Part shown: positions 12,151 to 19,718 of the stretch, in pieces
How the letters are laid out: each line of letters begins with the position of its first letter
How positions within the stretch are numbered: the first letter of the stretch is position 1
Origin: a virus
Direction: 5' to 3' (one strand)
Virus record (IMG/VR): IMGVR_UViG_3300030333_006922
Coordinates: 1 to 21,999 of that record
Length of the DNA: 21,999 bases
Position numbers and translations under genes: made by a program
The notes under the pieces: generated by a model
The model's database searches: none
Seen by the model: only the letters and a program-made list of their open reading frames with translations
Told to the model about the DNA's origin: nothing

Positions 12151-12809
12151 AAGTTTTGATGACATGTGCGGGTTTAAATAATGAGTTAAGACCAATAACA
12201 GATAGAATTAATAAATGTTTAATAGAAATAAATGGAAAAACAATACTTAGATCTAATTTAGATTGGTTACAAAAATATGACATAGATGAAGTTGTAATTA
12301 GTACAAAATATAATCATAATCAAATAGAAAGAGAATTAAAAAATTACATATCAAAATTTTCTATTAATTTGCATCATTTAAAAGAAATGACTGATACTAT
12401 GCATATTTTAAAAAATTTAAGTTATAAATTTGAAAATGATTTTATTTTTATGCATGGTGATAACTTATACAATTTTGATTTGGATGATTTTTTAAAATTT
12501 CATAAAAATTCAAAAAAAGATTTAACTATTCTTGCACATGAAACTCAAAAAGATTATAAAAATAAATCAATTATTAAATTGAATTCTGATGAAACAAAAA
12601 TTGAAAAAATAATTCCTAGAAGTCAAGGTAAATTTGTAAATAAAGTTTTAGCAACATCTGGTTTTCTTGTTGCTAAAAAAATAAATTATGATATAATCCA
12701 TAAAAACGATAAAAAAGTATTTGATCATTTTTTACCAAAAAATGTAGATAATATTAATTTTTTTAAATCTAATTCTGTAAAATTTTTCAACAATATTGAA
12801 AGTTTATGA
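12147..12809 (+). CDS. reduced NDP-sugar nucleotidyltransferase-like protein
   Basis: 220 residues with the GT-A-type NTP_transferase fold: MKVLMTCAGLNNELRPITDR, K23 in INKCLIEINGK, and the metal-binding HGD (G104-D105). In active enzymes the first loop reads AAGxGTRLxP; here GTR is replaced by N-N-E, so the phosphate-binding Arg is missing. It is also shorter than usual (240-300). The gene is far more AT-rich than its neighbours, suggesting separate origin. It may be an inactive relative, or an enzyme with altered chemistry supplying one of the glycosyltransferases. Confidence 0.75.
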   Translation: MKVLMTCAGLNNELRPITDRINKCLIEINGKTILRSNLDWLQKYDIDEVVISTKYNHNQIERELKNYISKFSINLHHLKEMTDTMHILKNLSYKFENDFIFMHGDNLYNFDLDDFLKFHKNSKKDLTILAHETQKDYKNKSIIKLNSDETKIEKIIPRSQGKFVNKVLATSGFLVAKKINYDIIHKNDKKVFDHFLPKNVDNINFFKSNSVKFFNNIESL

Positions 12810-13372
12810 ATGTCTTTTACTTAGATAAAAATCCTAAGTTGGCGGCAGAATTTCATTGCGATAAGCATGTAGTTAAAATGCTTATCGAATATGCACAACT
12901 TATGAGTACGGCTCATCGTGTTATGGACGGTGAAGAATGGTATGATAGAACCGCAAATAATAGAAGAATTAAAAGATGGAAACATCCTGATTCCGAGATG
13001 GATAAGATATTGTATCTTGCTTCTCATGTAAATCATCCAAGTGGTATTTGGCTTAGAAAAAGTACAAAACACTATGATTGGTTATATGAAATGTGGCTTC
13101 ATCTTCATGATGAATTTGTTTCAAGATACAATAAAAAACATTTGTCAAATACTAAACTTACAGAAATACTTTGTAAATATCCTGACAATATGCCAACTCT
13201 TCCTTGGGAAGATCCACCACCAGCAATGCCAGATCATTGTAAAATACATAATGATTCATTGGCCTCATATCGCAAATATTACATAACTGAAAAAGTTAGA
13301 TTTGCGACTTGGAAAACAGAAACACCTATTTGGTTTAAGGAAAAAAATGCCGACTTATGTTTTCAAATGTGA
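12806..13372 (+). CDS. conserved phage protein with HCDKHVVKM motif
   Basis: 188 residues. It starts MNVFYLDKNPKLAAEFHCDKHVVKMLIEYAQLM. The H17-C-D-K-H21 cluster and a later HPSGIWLRKS, then WEDPPPAMPDHCK, and YRKYYITEKVRFATWK are strongly conserved in a family seen in T4-like marine phages and some bacteria. His, Cys and Asp close together suggest metal or catalysis. No proven activity is known to me; relation to DNA-repair glycosylases is possible but unsupported by visible motifs. It overlaps its neighbours on both sides. Confidence 0.78.
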   Translation: MNVFYLDKNPKLAAEFHCDKHVVKMLIEYAQLMSTAHRVMDGEEWYDRTANNRRIKRWKHPDSEMDKILYLASHVNHPSGIWLRKSTKHYDWLYEMWLHLHDEFVSRYNKKHLSNTKLTEILCKYPDNMPTLPWEDPPPAMPDHCKIHNDSLASYRKYYITEKVRFATWKTETPIWFKEKNADLCFQM

Positions 13373-13595
13373 AAAATGTGAAAATGTTTTTGAAGAAAGT
13401 TTAAAATATGAAGATAGAGATTCGCCTACAGAACATCTGTGTCAAAAATGTGATGGAAATGTAATTAGAATTCCTGCGATGCCTCTTTTTGCTTATGATA
13501 ATGTTGGTAGTAAAAAACCAGATAATGCGTTCAATGATAAATTGAAAGAAATAAAGAGGACACATTATGGAAGTACCATCAACCCAATCGAATAA
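13347..13595 (+). CDS. FmdB-type zinc-ribbon protein (copy 2)
   Basis: 82 residues starting MPTYVFKCEKC. C8-x2-C11 and C32-x2-C35 make the zinc ribbon, and IRIPAMPLFAYDNVGSKK follows. AAGGA lies 4-5 bases before the ATG; an upstream in-frame ATG (13302) would lie inside the previous gene and lose the family start. It has the same family start as the 823-1041 protein but a different tail, so it is a paralog or separate acquisition. It overlaps the exonuclease gene by 29 bases. Confidence 0.84.
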   Translation: MPTYVFKCEKCENVFEESLKYEDRDSPTEHLCQKCDGNVIRIPAMPLFAYDNVGSKKPDNAFNDKLKEIKRTHYGSTINPIE

Positions 13596-14238
13596 TTTTA
13601 TTCATGAAAATATTTTAGGTGACATTGAACTTGATACTATAACAGAAAATGGTAAAAGGTGTTATGTCACGCCTACAGGTGAAAAATATCCATCAGTTAC
13701 TACAATTCTTTCCGATTATAAGAAAGACTCTATTATAGAGTGGAGAAAAAGAGTTGGCGAAAAAGAAGCCAACAAGATTTCTACTCAAGCATCTCGCCGA
13801 GGTACAAAAGTTCATAAATTATGTGAGGATTATCTCAATAATGAACTTTCCACAAAAGAATATACTCCTGACAATATAGAAATGTTTAGATCAATTCAAA
13901 GTATTCTTGATGACATTGAATTGGTTTATGCACAAGAAAGAACTTTATTTTCTCATCATTTGAAAACTGCTGGTAGAGTTGATTGTGTTGGTAAATTTCG
14001 TGGTAAGAGACATATTATTGATTTTAAGACTTCAAGTAAGCCTAAGAAAAAAGAATGGATTGACAATTATTTTATGCAAGGATCGGCGTATTCTGTAATG
14101 TGGGAAGAGATGACAAATATTCCTATTGCTTATATTGCAATTATAATTGCAGTTGCAGATGATCATCCACAAGTTTTTATAGAACATAGAGATAATTGGA
14201 TTAACAAATTCATAGAAATAAGAGGTAAATATGTCTGA
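13567..14238 (+). CDS. PD-(D/E)XK exonuclease (RecB/MGME1-like)
   Basis: 223 residues. All nuclease motifs are in order: RRGTKVHKLCEDYL (H83, E87), AGRVDC (D139), IIDFKTSSKPKKK (D152-x-K154) and YFMQGSAYSVMWEE (Q171, Y175). This is the Cas4/RecB-like fold of MGME1-type exonucleases, which digest single-stranded DNA ends and are common in T4-like marine phages. YPSVTTIL near residue 41 is also typical. GAGGA lies 7 bases before the ATG, inside the FmdB gene. The motifs are intact, so it should be active in replication or recombination. Confidence 0.9.
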   Translation: MEVPSTQSNNFIHENILGDIELDTITENGKRCYVTPTGEKYPSVTTILSDYKKDSIIEWRKRVGEKEANKISTQASRRGTKVHKLCEDYLNNELSTKEYTPDNIEMFRSIQSILDDIELVYAQERTLFSHHLKTAGRVDCVGKFRGKRHIIDFKTSSKPKKKEWIDNYFMQGSAYSVMWEEMTNIPIAYIAIIIAVADDHPQVFIEHRDNWINKFIEIRGKYV

Positions 14239-15025
14239 TGAAATTAAAATTTATCCAAACGACATTCAAAATTTAGAATATTCAAAAACACCGGAAGGTA
14301 AAGATTGGTTAAAAAGACTAAACAATAATAAAAAATATTGTCTTGAAGTCAACAAAAATACAAGGAGCGGATATTATTACCACTATTGCGTAGAAAATAT
14401 ACCAGGTAGTTCTGAGTATAAAAAACCATATCTGAAATACGATAATATTAATTATGATTATCTGAAATTTTTAGATTTAAAAATTTATCAAGGATGCTTT
14501 GACGAAGAATCATATAAACATGTTTTAAAAAACTTTTTAGTCAATAGGAAATGCTATGAAATATTTTACTCAAAAAGTTTAACAAAGTACAAAAGATTAC
14601 ATGTTACTTGTTGTCAACATGCTATAAAAGAATATAAAATGTTAAATGATTTTATAAATTTACATTTAGATGAAATACCTGATGGTACAATTTGTGCTGA
14701 TTATAATTATTTGAATGTGGCTTTAAAAATAAAAGATAAAACAGATTTTGAAAATTTCATAAAAAATGATTCTAAAAATAGTAAAAAATTTCCAGTAATA
14801 GAATATAGAGTTTCTTCTTCAGATGACGTAGGTGATGGTGCATGGAATTTTAATAATTTAATATACTATAAACATTTTATAAATGATTCTTCTATATTTT
14901 TTGATGAAGATCATCATAAAGACGACCGAAAAGGTACAGGTTTTTTTCTAAAAAGAAGCACTGGTCGACCAGTGCATGGAACTAAAAGTTTACCTTTTGG
15001 TGTAATTTATGATGGTTTAGTATGA
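14231..15025 (+). CDS. orphan 264-residue protein, unknown
   Basis: Very rich in Lys, Asn, Tyr and Asp. There is a YYHYCVEN and a VTCCQHAIKEY Cys-His segment around residues 50 and 126. The C-terminal part holds FFDEDHHKDDRKGTGFF, a dense His/Asp run that could bind metal. The end contains a perfect 18-bp palindrome in the DNA (14958-14975). No family is recognised. It is coupled to the exonuclease by an 8-base overlap yet much more AT-rich, which marks the left edge of the accessory cluster. Confidence 0.65.
   Translation: MSDEIKIYPNDIQNLEYSKTPEGKDWLKRLNNNKKYCLEVNKNTRSGYYYHYCVENIPGSSEYKKPYLKYDNINYDYLKFLDLKIYQGCFDEESYKHVLKNFLVNRKCYEIFYSKSLTKYKRLHVTCCQHAIKEYKMLNDFINLHLDEIPDGTICADYNYLNVALKIKDKTDFENFIKNDSKNSKKFPVIEYRVSSSDDVGDGAWNFNNLIYYKHFINDSSIFFDEDHHKDDRKGTGFFLKRSTGRPVHGTKSLPFGVIYDGLV
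14958..14975. repeat. perfect 18-bp palindrome inside a gene
   Basis: GCACTGGTCGACCAGTGC equals its own reverse complement, with no spacer. It is GC-rich in a very AT-rich gene, near that gene's 3' end and about 80 bases before the nitroreductase start. It could be a protein-binding site for control of the downstream cluster, or chance. Confidence 0.5.
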
Positions 15026-15054
15026 TATGATTTAATACATTTCTCAAGGAATTT

Positions 15055-15693
15055 ATGCAAGAAAACTTAAATTTGCACATAATAAAATCATCAGAATTAG
15101 CAGGAAAATGTCAAAGAAATTGGATCGATGAGCCAATTGATGAATTTGATTTGAGAACGATAGTAAATTCTGCAATGAATATGCCCACAAAACAAAATGT
15201 GAAAATGTATGAATTGGTAGTCGTACAAGATAAAAAAGCTAGAGAGTTTTTATATGATAGTTCAGGCGTTCCTGAACTTAATGATTTTACACGATGGAGG
15301 AATGGCCAAATGTTGGCTCCTACTATTTTAATGTGGTTTATATCTACTAACATTCCCGAATTTCATGAAGCCGAAGATTTTGATATTTCTACACAACATC
15401 GAGATTCAATTAATTTAAATACAGGAATATCAATGGGGGCCGCCGCATTGACTGCGACTCAATTAGGGTATAATGTAGGATTTAATTGTTGCGGTGATAA
15501 TGAGTCATATGGCCAATTAGGCAGGACAGTGAATAATGGTTTTAATGATTATTCTTTTATATGTGCCCTTGGAATAGGAAAACCGATGAAAGAGTTTTCT
15601 AGAAATATTGTTCCTAAAAATAAAAATTTAAATATTGATTTAACGGTGGCTACTGAAGAACATAAAAAAGAAAAAACAATTTATTATATATGA
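15055..15693 (+). CDS. nitroreductase-like flavoprotein
   Basis: 212 residues with the FMN nitroreductase layout: an N-terminal KCQRNWIDEPIDEFDLRTIVNSAMNMPTKQN region, NGQMLAPTILMWF in the middle, SMGAAALTATQLGYNVGFNCC, and the ending ICALGIGKPMKEFSRN (the LGIGxP strand-turn). Members use FMN and NAD(P)H to reduce nitro groups, quinones or enones, or to dehydrate or dehydrogenate peptides in natural-product pathways. AAGGA precedes the ATG. It overlaps the carbamoyltransferase by 4 bases, which points to a shared pathway rather than a stand-alone detoxifier (inference). Confidence 0.8.
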   Translation: MQENLNLHIIKSSELAGKCQRNWIDEPIDEFDLRTIVNSAMNMPTKQNVKMYELVVVQDKKAREFLYDSSGVPELNDFTRWRNGQMLAPTILMWFISTNIPEFHEAEDFDISTQHRDSINLNTGISMGAAALTATQLGYNVGFNCCGDNESYGQLGRTVNNGFNDYSFICALGIGKPMKEFSRNIVPKNKNLNIDLTVATEEHKKEKTIYYI

Positions 15694-17042
15694 TTAAATG
15701 GGGAACTACTTTTGGTTCTCATGATGGTGCATTAGCGGTTTTTCAAGATGATGAACTTGTATTTGCATCAGATGCAGAACGATGGTCGAGAAAGAAAAAC
15801 GATCCTACAATACCTGACAACCTAATTAGATTTGCAGAAGATAATTGGGGCATACCTGATCAGGTTCATTTTTACGAAGATTATACTCTTAAAACACAAC
15901 GTAGAGAGTTTGCTGGTCAAAGTCCTCTGAAACCTATACAGTTCAAATACAATACAATTAGTCATAATCATCATTGGTCTCATGCTCGTTATGGTTATTG
16001 GACATCTCCGTTTGATGAGTGTACAGTTCTTGTTGTTGATGCAATAGGTGAATGGGACACATTGACACAATGGAAAGTCAAGAACGATTTTGAATGTGTG
16101 AAGAGATGGAGATATCCAAAGTCAATAGGTCTATTCTATTCTGCAATGACACAAGCGGCTGGTTGGAAACCTAATGAAGAAGAATATATTCTCATGGGTG
16201 CTTCAGCAGTTAAAAAACACAAAATTGAAAATTACAATATTGTCAAAGAGTTGTGGGATAATGGTGCAAATTTTCATACAGGAATAAATATAAATTTTGA
16301 TAAGTTTGAGATTGCATCAATAGCACAAGAAATTTACGAAGAAGAGTTTAAGAAAATTATCGATGAGATAGAAGATGATAATCTTGTGTTTGTAGGTGGT
16401 TGTGCATTAAATGTCTCTGCAAATCGATTTCTCACAAAGTTCAATACATTTATACCATGCAATCCAGGTGATGGTGGATCTGCAATAGGTTGTGTGATTG
16501 ACAGAAAGATACCTGCAAATGCATATCTAGGTTATGAAATACCTGGCGAATATCCTGTAACAGAGATCATAAAAGAGTTAAAAGAACGAGGTATTGTAGG
16601 TGTTGCTAAAGGAAGAGCAGAATTTGGTCCAAGAGCATTAGGTAATAGATCATTATTAGCAGATCCATCTATTTTCAATATGAAACATCGTGTTAATTTA
16701 GTTAAAGGCCGTGAAGAATTTAGACCATTTGCACCTATGATTTTAAAAGAAGATGCTGATTTATTTTTTGAAGAGGGTATTTCATCACCTTTTATGAATA
16801 CAATTAGAAAAGCAAAACTTATAACATTGAAAAAATATCCAAGCATAGTTCATCTTGACGGCACTTCAAGATTACAAGAGGTAACAGAAGAACCACACAG
16901 AACATTATTGAAAGAATGGAAAAAAGAAACAGGATGTCCGATGCTATTGAATACATCACTCAATGTAAAAGGTGAACCTATTGTTAATACAGAAGAAGAT
17001 GTTAAAAATTTTGAGAGAAAAACAGGTGTAAGAGTCTTTTGA
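15690..17042 (+). CDS. NodU/CmcH-type carbamoyltransferase
   Basis: 450 residues. The N-terminal TsaD/Kae1-like domain starts with GTTFGSHDGALAVF (ASKHA phosphate loop) and carries the metal site H92-x-HH-W-SH98. A second ASKHA-type loop is FVGGCALNVSAN. The C-terminal carbamoyl-binding domain holds KGRAEFGPRALGNRSLLADP, then KGREEFRPFAP and LNTSLNVKGEPIV. The family makes carbamoyl-AMP from carbamoyl phosphate and ATP and transfers the carbamoyl to a hydroxyl of a sugar, antibiotic or, for some viral members, 5-hydroxymethylcytosine. It is shorter than most relatives (550-600). Codon use is less AT-biased than its neighbours. Confidence 0.92.
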   Translation: MIKWGTTFGSHDGALAVFQDDELVFASDAERWSRKKNDPTIPDNLIRFAEDNWGIPDQVHFYEDYTLKTQRREFAGQSPLKPIQFKYNTISHNHHWSHARYGYWTSPFDECTVLVVDAIGEWDTLTQWKVKNDFECVKRWRYPKSIGLFYSAMTQAAGWKPNEEEYILMGASAVKKHKIENYNIVKELWDNGANFHTGININFDKFEIASIAQEIYEEEFKKIIDEIEDDNLVFVGGCALNVSANRFLTKFNTFIPCNPGDGGSAIGCVIDRKIPANAYLGYEIPGEYPVTEIIKELKERGIVGVAKGRAEFGPRALGNRSLLADPSIFNMKHRVNLVKGREEFRPFAPMILKEDADLFFEEGISSPFMNTIRKAKLITLKKYPSIVHLDGTSRLQEVTEEPHRTLLKEWKKETGCPMLLNTSLNVKGEPIVNTEEDVKNFERKTGVRVF

Positions 17043-17043
17043 C

Positions 17044-17529
17044 ATGAAAATGAAAACTCGTTTTTTAAACGATTCAGATACTAAATTTGTGAGTGATTTT
17101 TGTGATGCATGTAAACAATTAGGATACTATAATAATTCTTCTTTAGAAAACATGAAATGGTATTGGAAAGATGTTAAATGGGTTGGAACATTTAAAGATG
17201 GAAAGATTATATCACTTAGCGGTATACATCCGTTTTTAGAAATGGGTGAAAATGCGTTTAGAATTATGTTTAGAGGAGCATCATTACCTGGATATAGTTC
17301 AACATTTCTGAATTTCGAACAAGTACCATTAAAAATACAATATGCTCTTTTATTATGTGAGAAACCTACTTTTTATGTCACATTTAATACATCAAAAAAT
17401 ACAGGAGCGAAAAGTTATAGAATGTCTAAAGCAATAAGTAGAAGAAATGATTTTTCTTTTGTAAAACATATGAATTACTTCAATACCATGCAAGAAATTT
17501 GGAAATATGAAAATAACAATATTCACTAG
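17044..17529 (+). CDS. probable GNAT-like acyltransferase fold protein
   Basis: 161 residues. WVGTFKDGKIISLSGIHPFLEMGENAFRIMFRGA has the strand-turn-strand rhythm of GNAT beta2-beta4, and FYVTFNTSKNTGAKSYRMSKAI resembles the late strand and helix of that fold. The acetyl-CoA pyrophosphate loop (R/Q-x-x-G-x-G/A) is not obvious, so activity is uncertain. It starts one base after the carbamoyltransferase stop (ATG at 17044; a second at 17050). Its last 23 bases overlap the ANL gene. If it is an acyltransferase, the adenylating enzyme next door might supply its acyl group (inference). Confidence 0.5.
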   Translation: MKMKTRFLNDSDTKFVSDFCDACKQLGYYNNSSLENMKWYWKDVKWVGTFKDGKIISLSGIHPFLEMGENAFRIMFRGASLPGYSSTFLNFEQVPLKIQYALLLCEKPTFYVTFNTSKNTGAKSYRMSKAISRRNDFSFVKHMNYFNTMQEIWKYENNNIH

Positions 17530-18118
17530 TGGAAGCACAGGTGAACAAAAAGCAGTAACACATAATGAAACCGATTTTTATAAACCTGCACAGTTTTTAT
17601 GTAACAAATGGAAATTAGATTCAAATGATATTATTTTAAATCCTTTCCCCACATGGACAATAGCACATTGGGCTTTCTGTTTTTTTCCTGCACAATTATC
17701 AAATTGTGAAGTTATCAACATTAATTTTGAACCTAAAAAATTTTGGAAACAAGTCGATGAAATAAGACCTACAGTTCTTACATTAGCAGTTAGAACAATG
17801 AACACGATGTTAAAATTGGAAACTCCAAATTTAACATTTATGAAAAATTTATGTACAGGTTCTGCACCTGTTACAGAACATCATCTAAGCATGATGAAAA
17901 AAACGGGGGCACAAAATTTATGGAATATTTACGGTTCTTCAGAATGTATACCTCCCGTAATGATGACTCAAGGAGTGTGTTTTGATTTTAAAGATACACC
18001 TTATTATTTGGAATACGATCAATCTCTTATTGTTGATGGCTTTGATACTGAAGATATTTTTATAGATAACCAATGTTTAAGCAGACCAAACTTAAATGAA
18101 ACATGGAAATCTAAATGA
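17507..18118 (+). CDS. miniature ANL (acyl-adenylating) enzyme
   Basis: 203 residues, against 500-650 for normal family members. It opens directly on the P-loop, TSGSTGEQKAVTH (residues 7-19, motif A3). It then has FPTWTIAHW (A4 region), CTGSAP (117-121), NIYGSSE (140-146, A5) and DTEDIF (180-185, A7-like Asp that holds the ribose). It lacks the whole first subdomain and the mobile C-terminal domain with the catalytic Lys (A10). ATP binding and adenylation of a carboxylate are plausible; thioester formation is not. The GNAT stop is 23 bases into the gene and radical SAM follows with ATGA, so the small size is real, not a broken frame. Confidence 0.85.
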   Translation: MKITIFTSGSTGEQKAVTHNETDFYKPAQFLCNKWKLDSNDIILNPFPTWTIAHWAFCFFPAQLSNCEVININFEPKKFWKQVDEIRPTVLTLAVRTMNTMLKLETPNLTFMKNLCTGSAPVTEHHLSMMKKTGAQNLWNIYGSSECIPPVMMTQGVCFDFKDTPYYLEYDQSLIVDGFDTEDIFIDNQCLSRPNLNETWKSK

Positions 18119-19161
18119 ATTTCTTGTGTAAACATCCTTTTATATACGTATCTATCACACCTGATGGTCATTATCAACTATGTCCTCATTCAAAAAAATT
18201 GAATCCAATTCATAATACAAAAAATACTTCATTACATGATTTTTTCTATAGTGAATATTCAAATAGTATAAGAGAGGATATGTTGGATGGTGTTATGAGT
18301 GATGATATTAAAGATATGTGTAGTGAATGCATAAATTTAGAGAAAAATAATTTACCATCACATAGAAGAATGTTATCTGATTTTAAAAAACCAGAAGTGG
18401 AAATTATTCATTTAAATAATATTGGTACTAAATGTAATTTAAAATGCATTAATTGTGGACCTGAAAGGTCATCTACATTCGGGCCTTTGATTGATAATTG
18501 GAACGAATTTGATTTAAGTCAAATTAAGAACATTAAAGAAATATGGGCTATAGGCGGAGAAGCCTTATTGATGAAAAGAACCAAAGACATTGTTGAACAA
18601 TCGAGTAATGATTCAACAGTATATATTGTTACTAATTCAACAACATTCCCTAAATGGATTTTAGATTATAAAGAAAAAATAACCATTGTCATGTCTATTG
18701 ACGGAATCGGAAAGGTCGATGAATATATACGAACAGGAACCATTTTTTCGAAAAAGATGAAAAATATGGATAAATTTGTTGAAAATTTTAATCATAGATT
18801 TGTTTTTACTTTGAATATGATTAACTATAGGTATATGAATGAAGTAATAGATTTTTTAAAAGACAGATATGATTATGATCTAAATGTGATAAACAGATTG
18901 CAAAACCCCCCTTTTTTAGATTGTGTTAATGTACCTGGTAATCATATAGGTCAACCGAATCATGATATTTTTTTGAAGGGTATTAGATTTTTAAAATTTT
19001 ATGATATTGAAAACGGTAAAAATTTACTTGATATATGTCCTGAATGGCAAACATTTTATGAAAAAGAAAATCCTCAACCTCACAATTTTTCCATGGCAAA
19101 CTTAACAATGGATATTCCACCATTAACCATTTATGATAGAAATGAATTAATAAATGTCTAA
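18115..19161 (+). CDS. radical SAM protein with N-terminal twitch/SPASM cluster (1)
   Basis: 348 residues. The core motif is C107-x3-C111-x2-C114 (CNLKCINC), holding the [4Fe-4S]-SAM cluster, with the GGEAL SAM-binding motif at 147-151 and a later MSIDG strand. Before the core, C5-x17-C23 and C69-x2-C72 supply a possible auxiliary cluster (LCKHPF...PDGHYQLCPH, CSEC), the reverse order to usual SPASM proteins. Such twitch-type radical SAM proteins occur in marine phages; substrates are unknown. It starts in the ATGA overlap with the ANL enzyme and ends in an overlap with the oxygenase. Confidence 0.88.
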   Translation: MNFLCKHPFIYVSITPDGHYQLCPHSKKLNPIHNTKNTSLHDFFYSEYSNSIREDMLDGVMSDDIKDMCSECINLEKNNLPSHRRMLSDFKKPEVEIIHLNNIGTKCNLKCINCGPERSSTFGPLIDNWNEFDLSQIKNIKEIWAIGGEALLMKRTKDIVEQSSNDSTVYIVTNSTTFPKWILDYKEKITIVMSIDGIGKVDEYIRTGTIFSKKMKNMDKFVENFNHRFVFTLNMINYRYMNEVIDFLKDRYDYDLNVINRLQNPPFLDCVNVPGNHIGQPNHDIFLKGIRFLKFYDIENGKNLLDICPEWQTFYEKENPQPHNFSMANLTMDIPPLTIYDRNELINV

Positions 19162-19717
19162 AATTTTTGATAATGGTTATTATATTTTTGACATACCAGA
19201 AAAATGGTCATTTGATGGTGAAAATGTAAATGAATATGAAGATTTATTATTTAATGATAATTGGTATTGGAAATGTAAGATACAGAAAAATGTAAAAAAT
19301 AAATCAATTTTGAATATTTTTAATAAATATGAGCCAATTATCGCAGATATTATACGGAAAGATTATGGCATAGATTTTACAATATCTACTGAATTATCTT
19401 TGACCTCTATCATATATTATGATGAAAAAAAATCATCACATGACATACATAAAGATTATGGTATTTTTACTATGCTTTTGAACGATGATAGTCCCAATTG
19501 TTTATTTTATCTTGATGAAACTTGGAAACTTATGAATATAAATAAGAATAGTATTGTTATATTTGCAGGTGAAGAGTTGGAAAAAATATGTGATGTATCT
19601 GCAATAGAGCATAAGGTAGAAAAATCAGAAAACTTTTGTAGATTTTCTGCTACCAGAATAGTTTGGCCTGTAAATAAAAAAGATGAATTGGCTAATAAAA
19701 AATTAACTTGGATTTAA
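19154..19717 (+). CDS. 2OG-Fe(II) oxygenase, IPNS-type motif
   Basis: 187 residues. H99-x-D101 in HKDYGIFTMLL matches the HxDyGxLTLL of isopenicillin N synthase-type dioxygenases. H153 (AIEHKV) completes the iron triad, and R163-x-S165 (RFS) is the 2-oxoglutarate carboxylate site. The protein is shorter than plant and fungal relatives (280-350), keeping mainly the jelly roll. It likely hydroxylates or desaturates a substrate using oxygen and 2OG. It lies between two radical SAM genes with an 8-base overlap upstream. Confidence 0.82.
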   Translation: MSKIFDNGYYIFDIPEKWSFDGENVNEYEDLLFNDNWYWKCKIQKNVKNKSILNIFNKYEPIIADIIRKDYGIDFTISTELSLTSIIYYDEKKSSHDIHKDYGIFTMLLNDDSPNCLFYLDETWKLMNINKNSIVIFAGEELEKICDVSAIEHKVEKSENFCRFSATRIVWPVNKKDELANKKLTWI

Positions 19718-19718
19718 T

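Noticed and set aside
16532-16846. Minus-strand open frame of 104 codons.
   Set aside because: It lies opposite the strongly supported carbamoyltransferase motifs, has no ribosome site, and no other gene in the window is on the minus strand.
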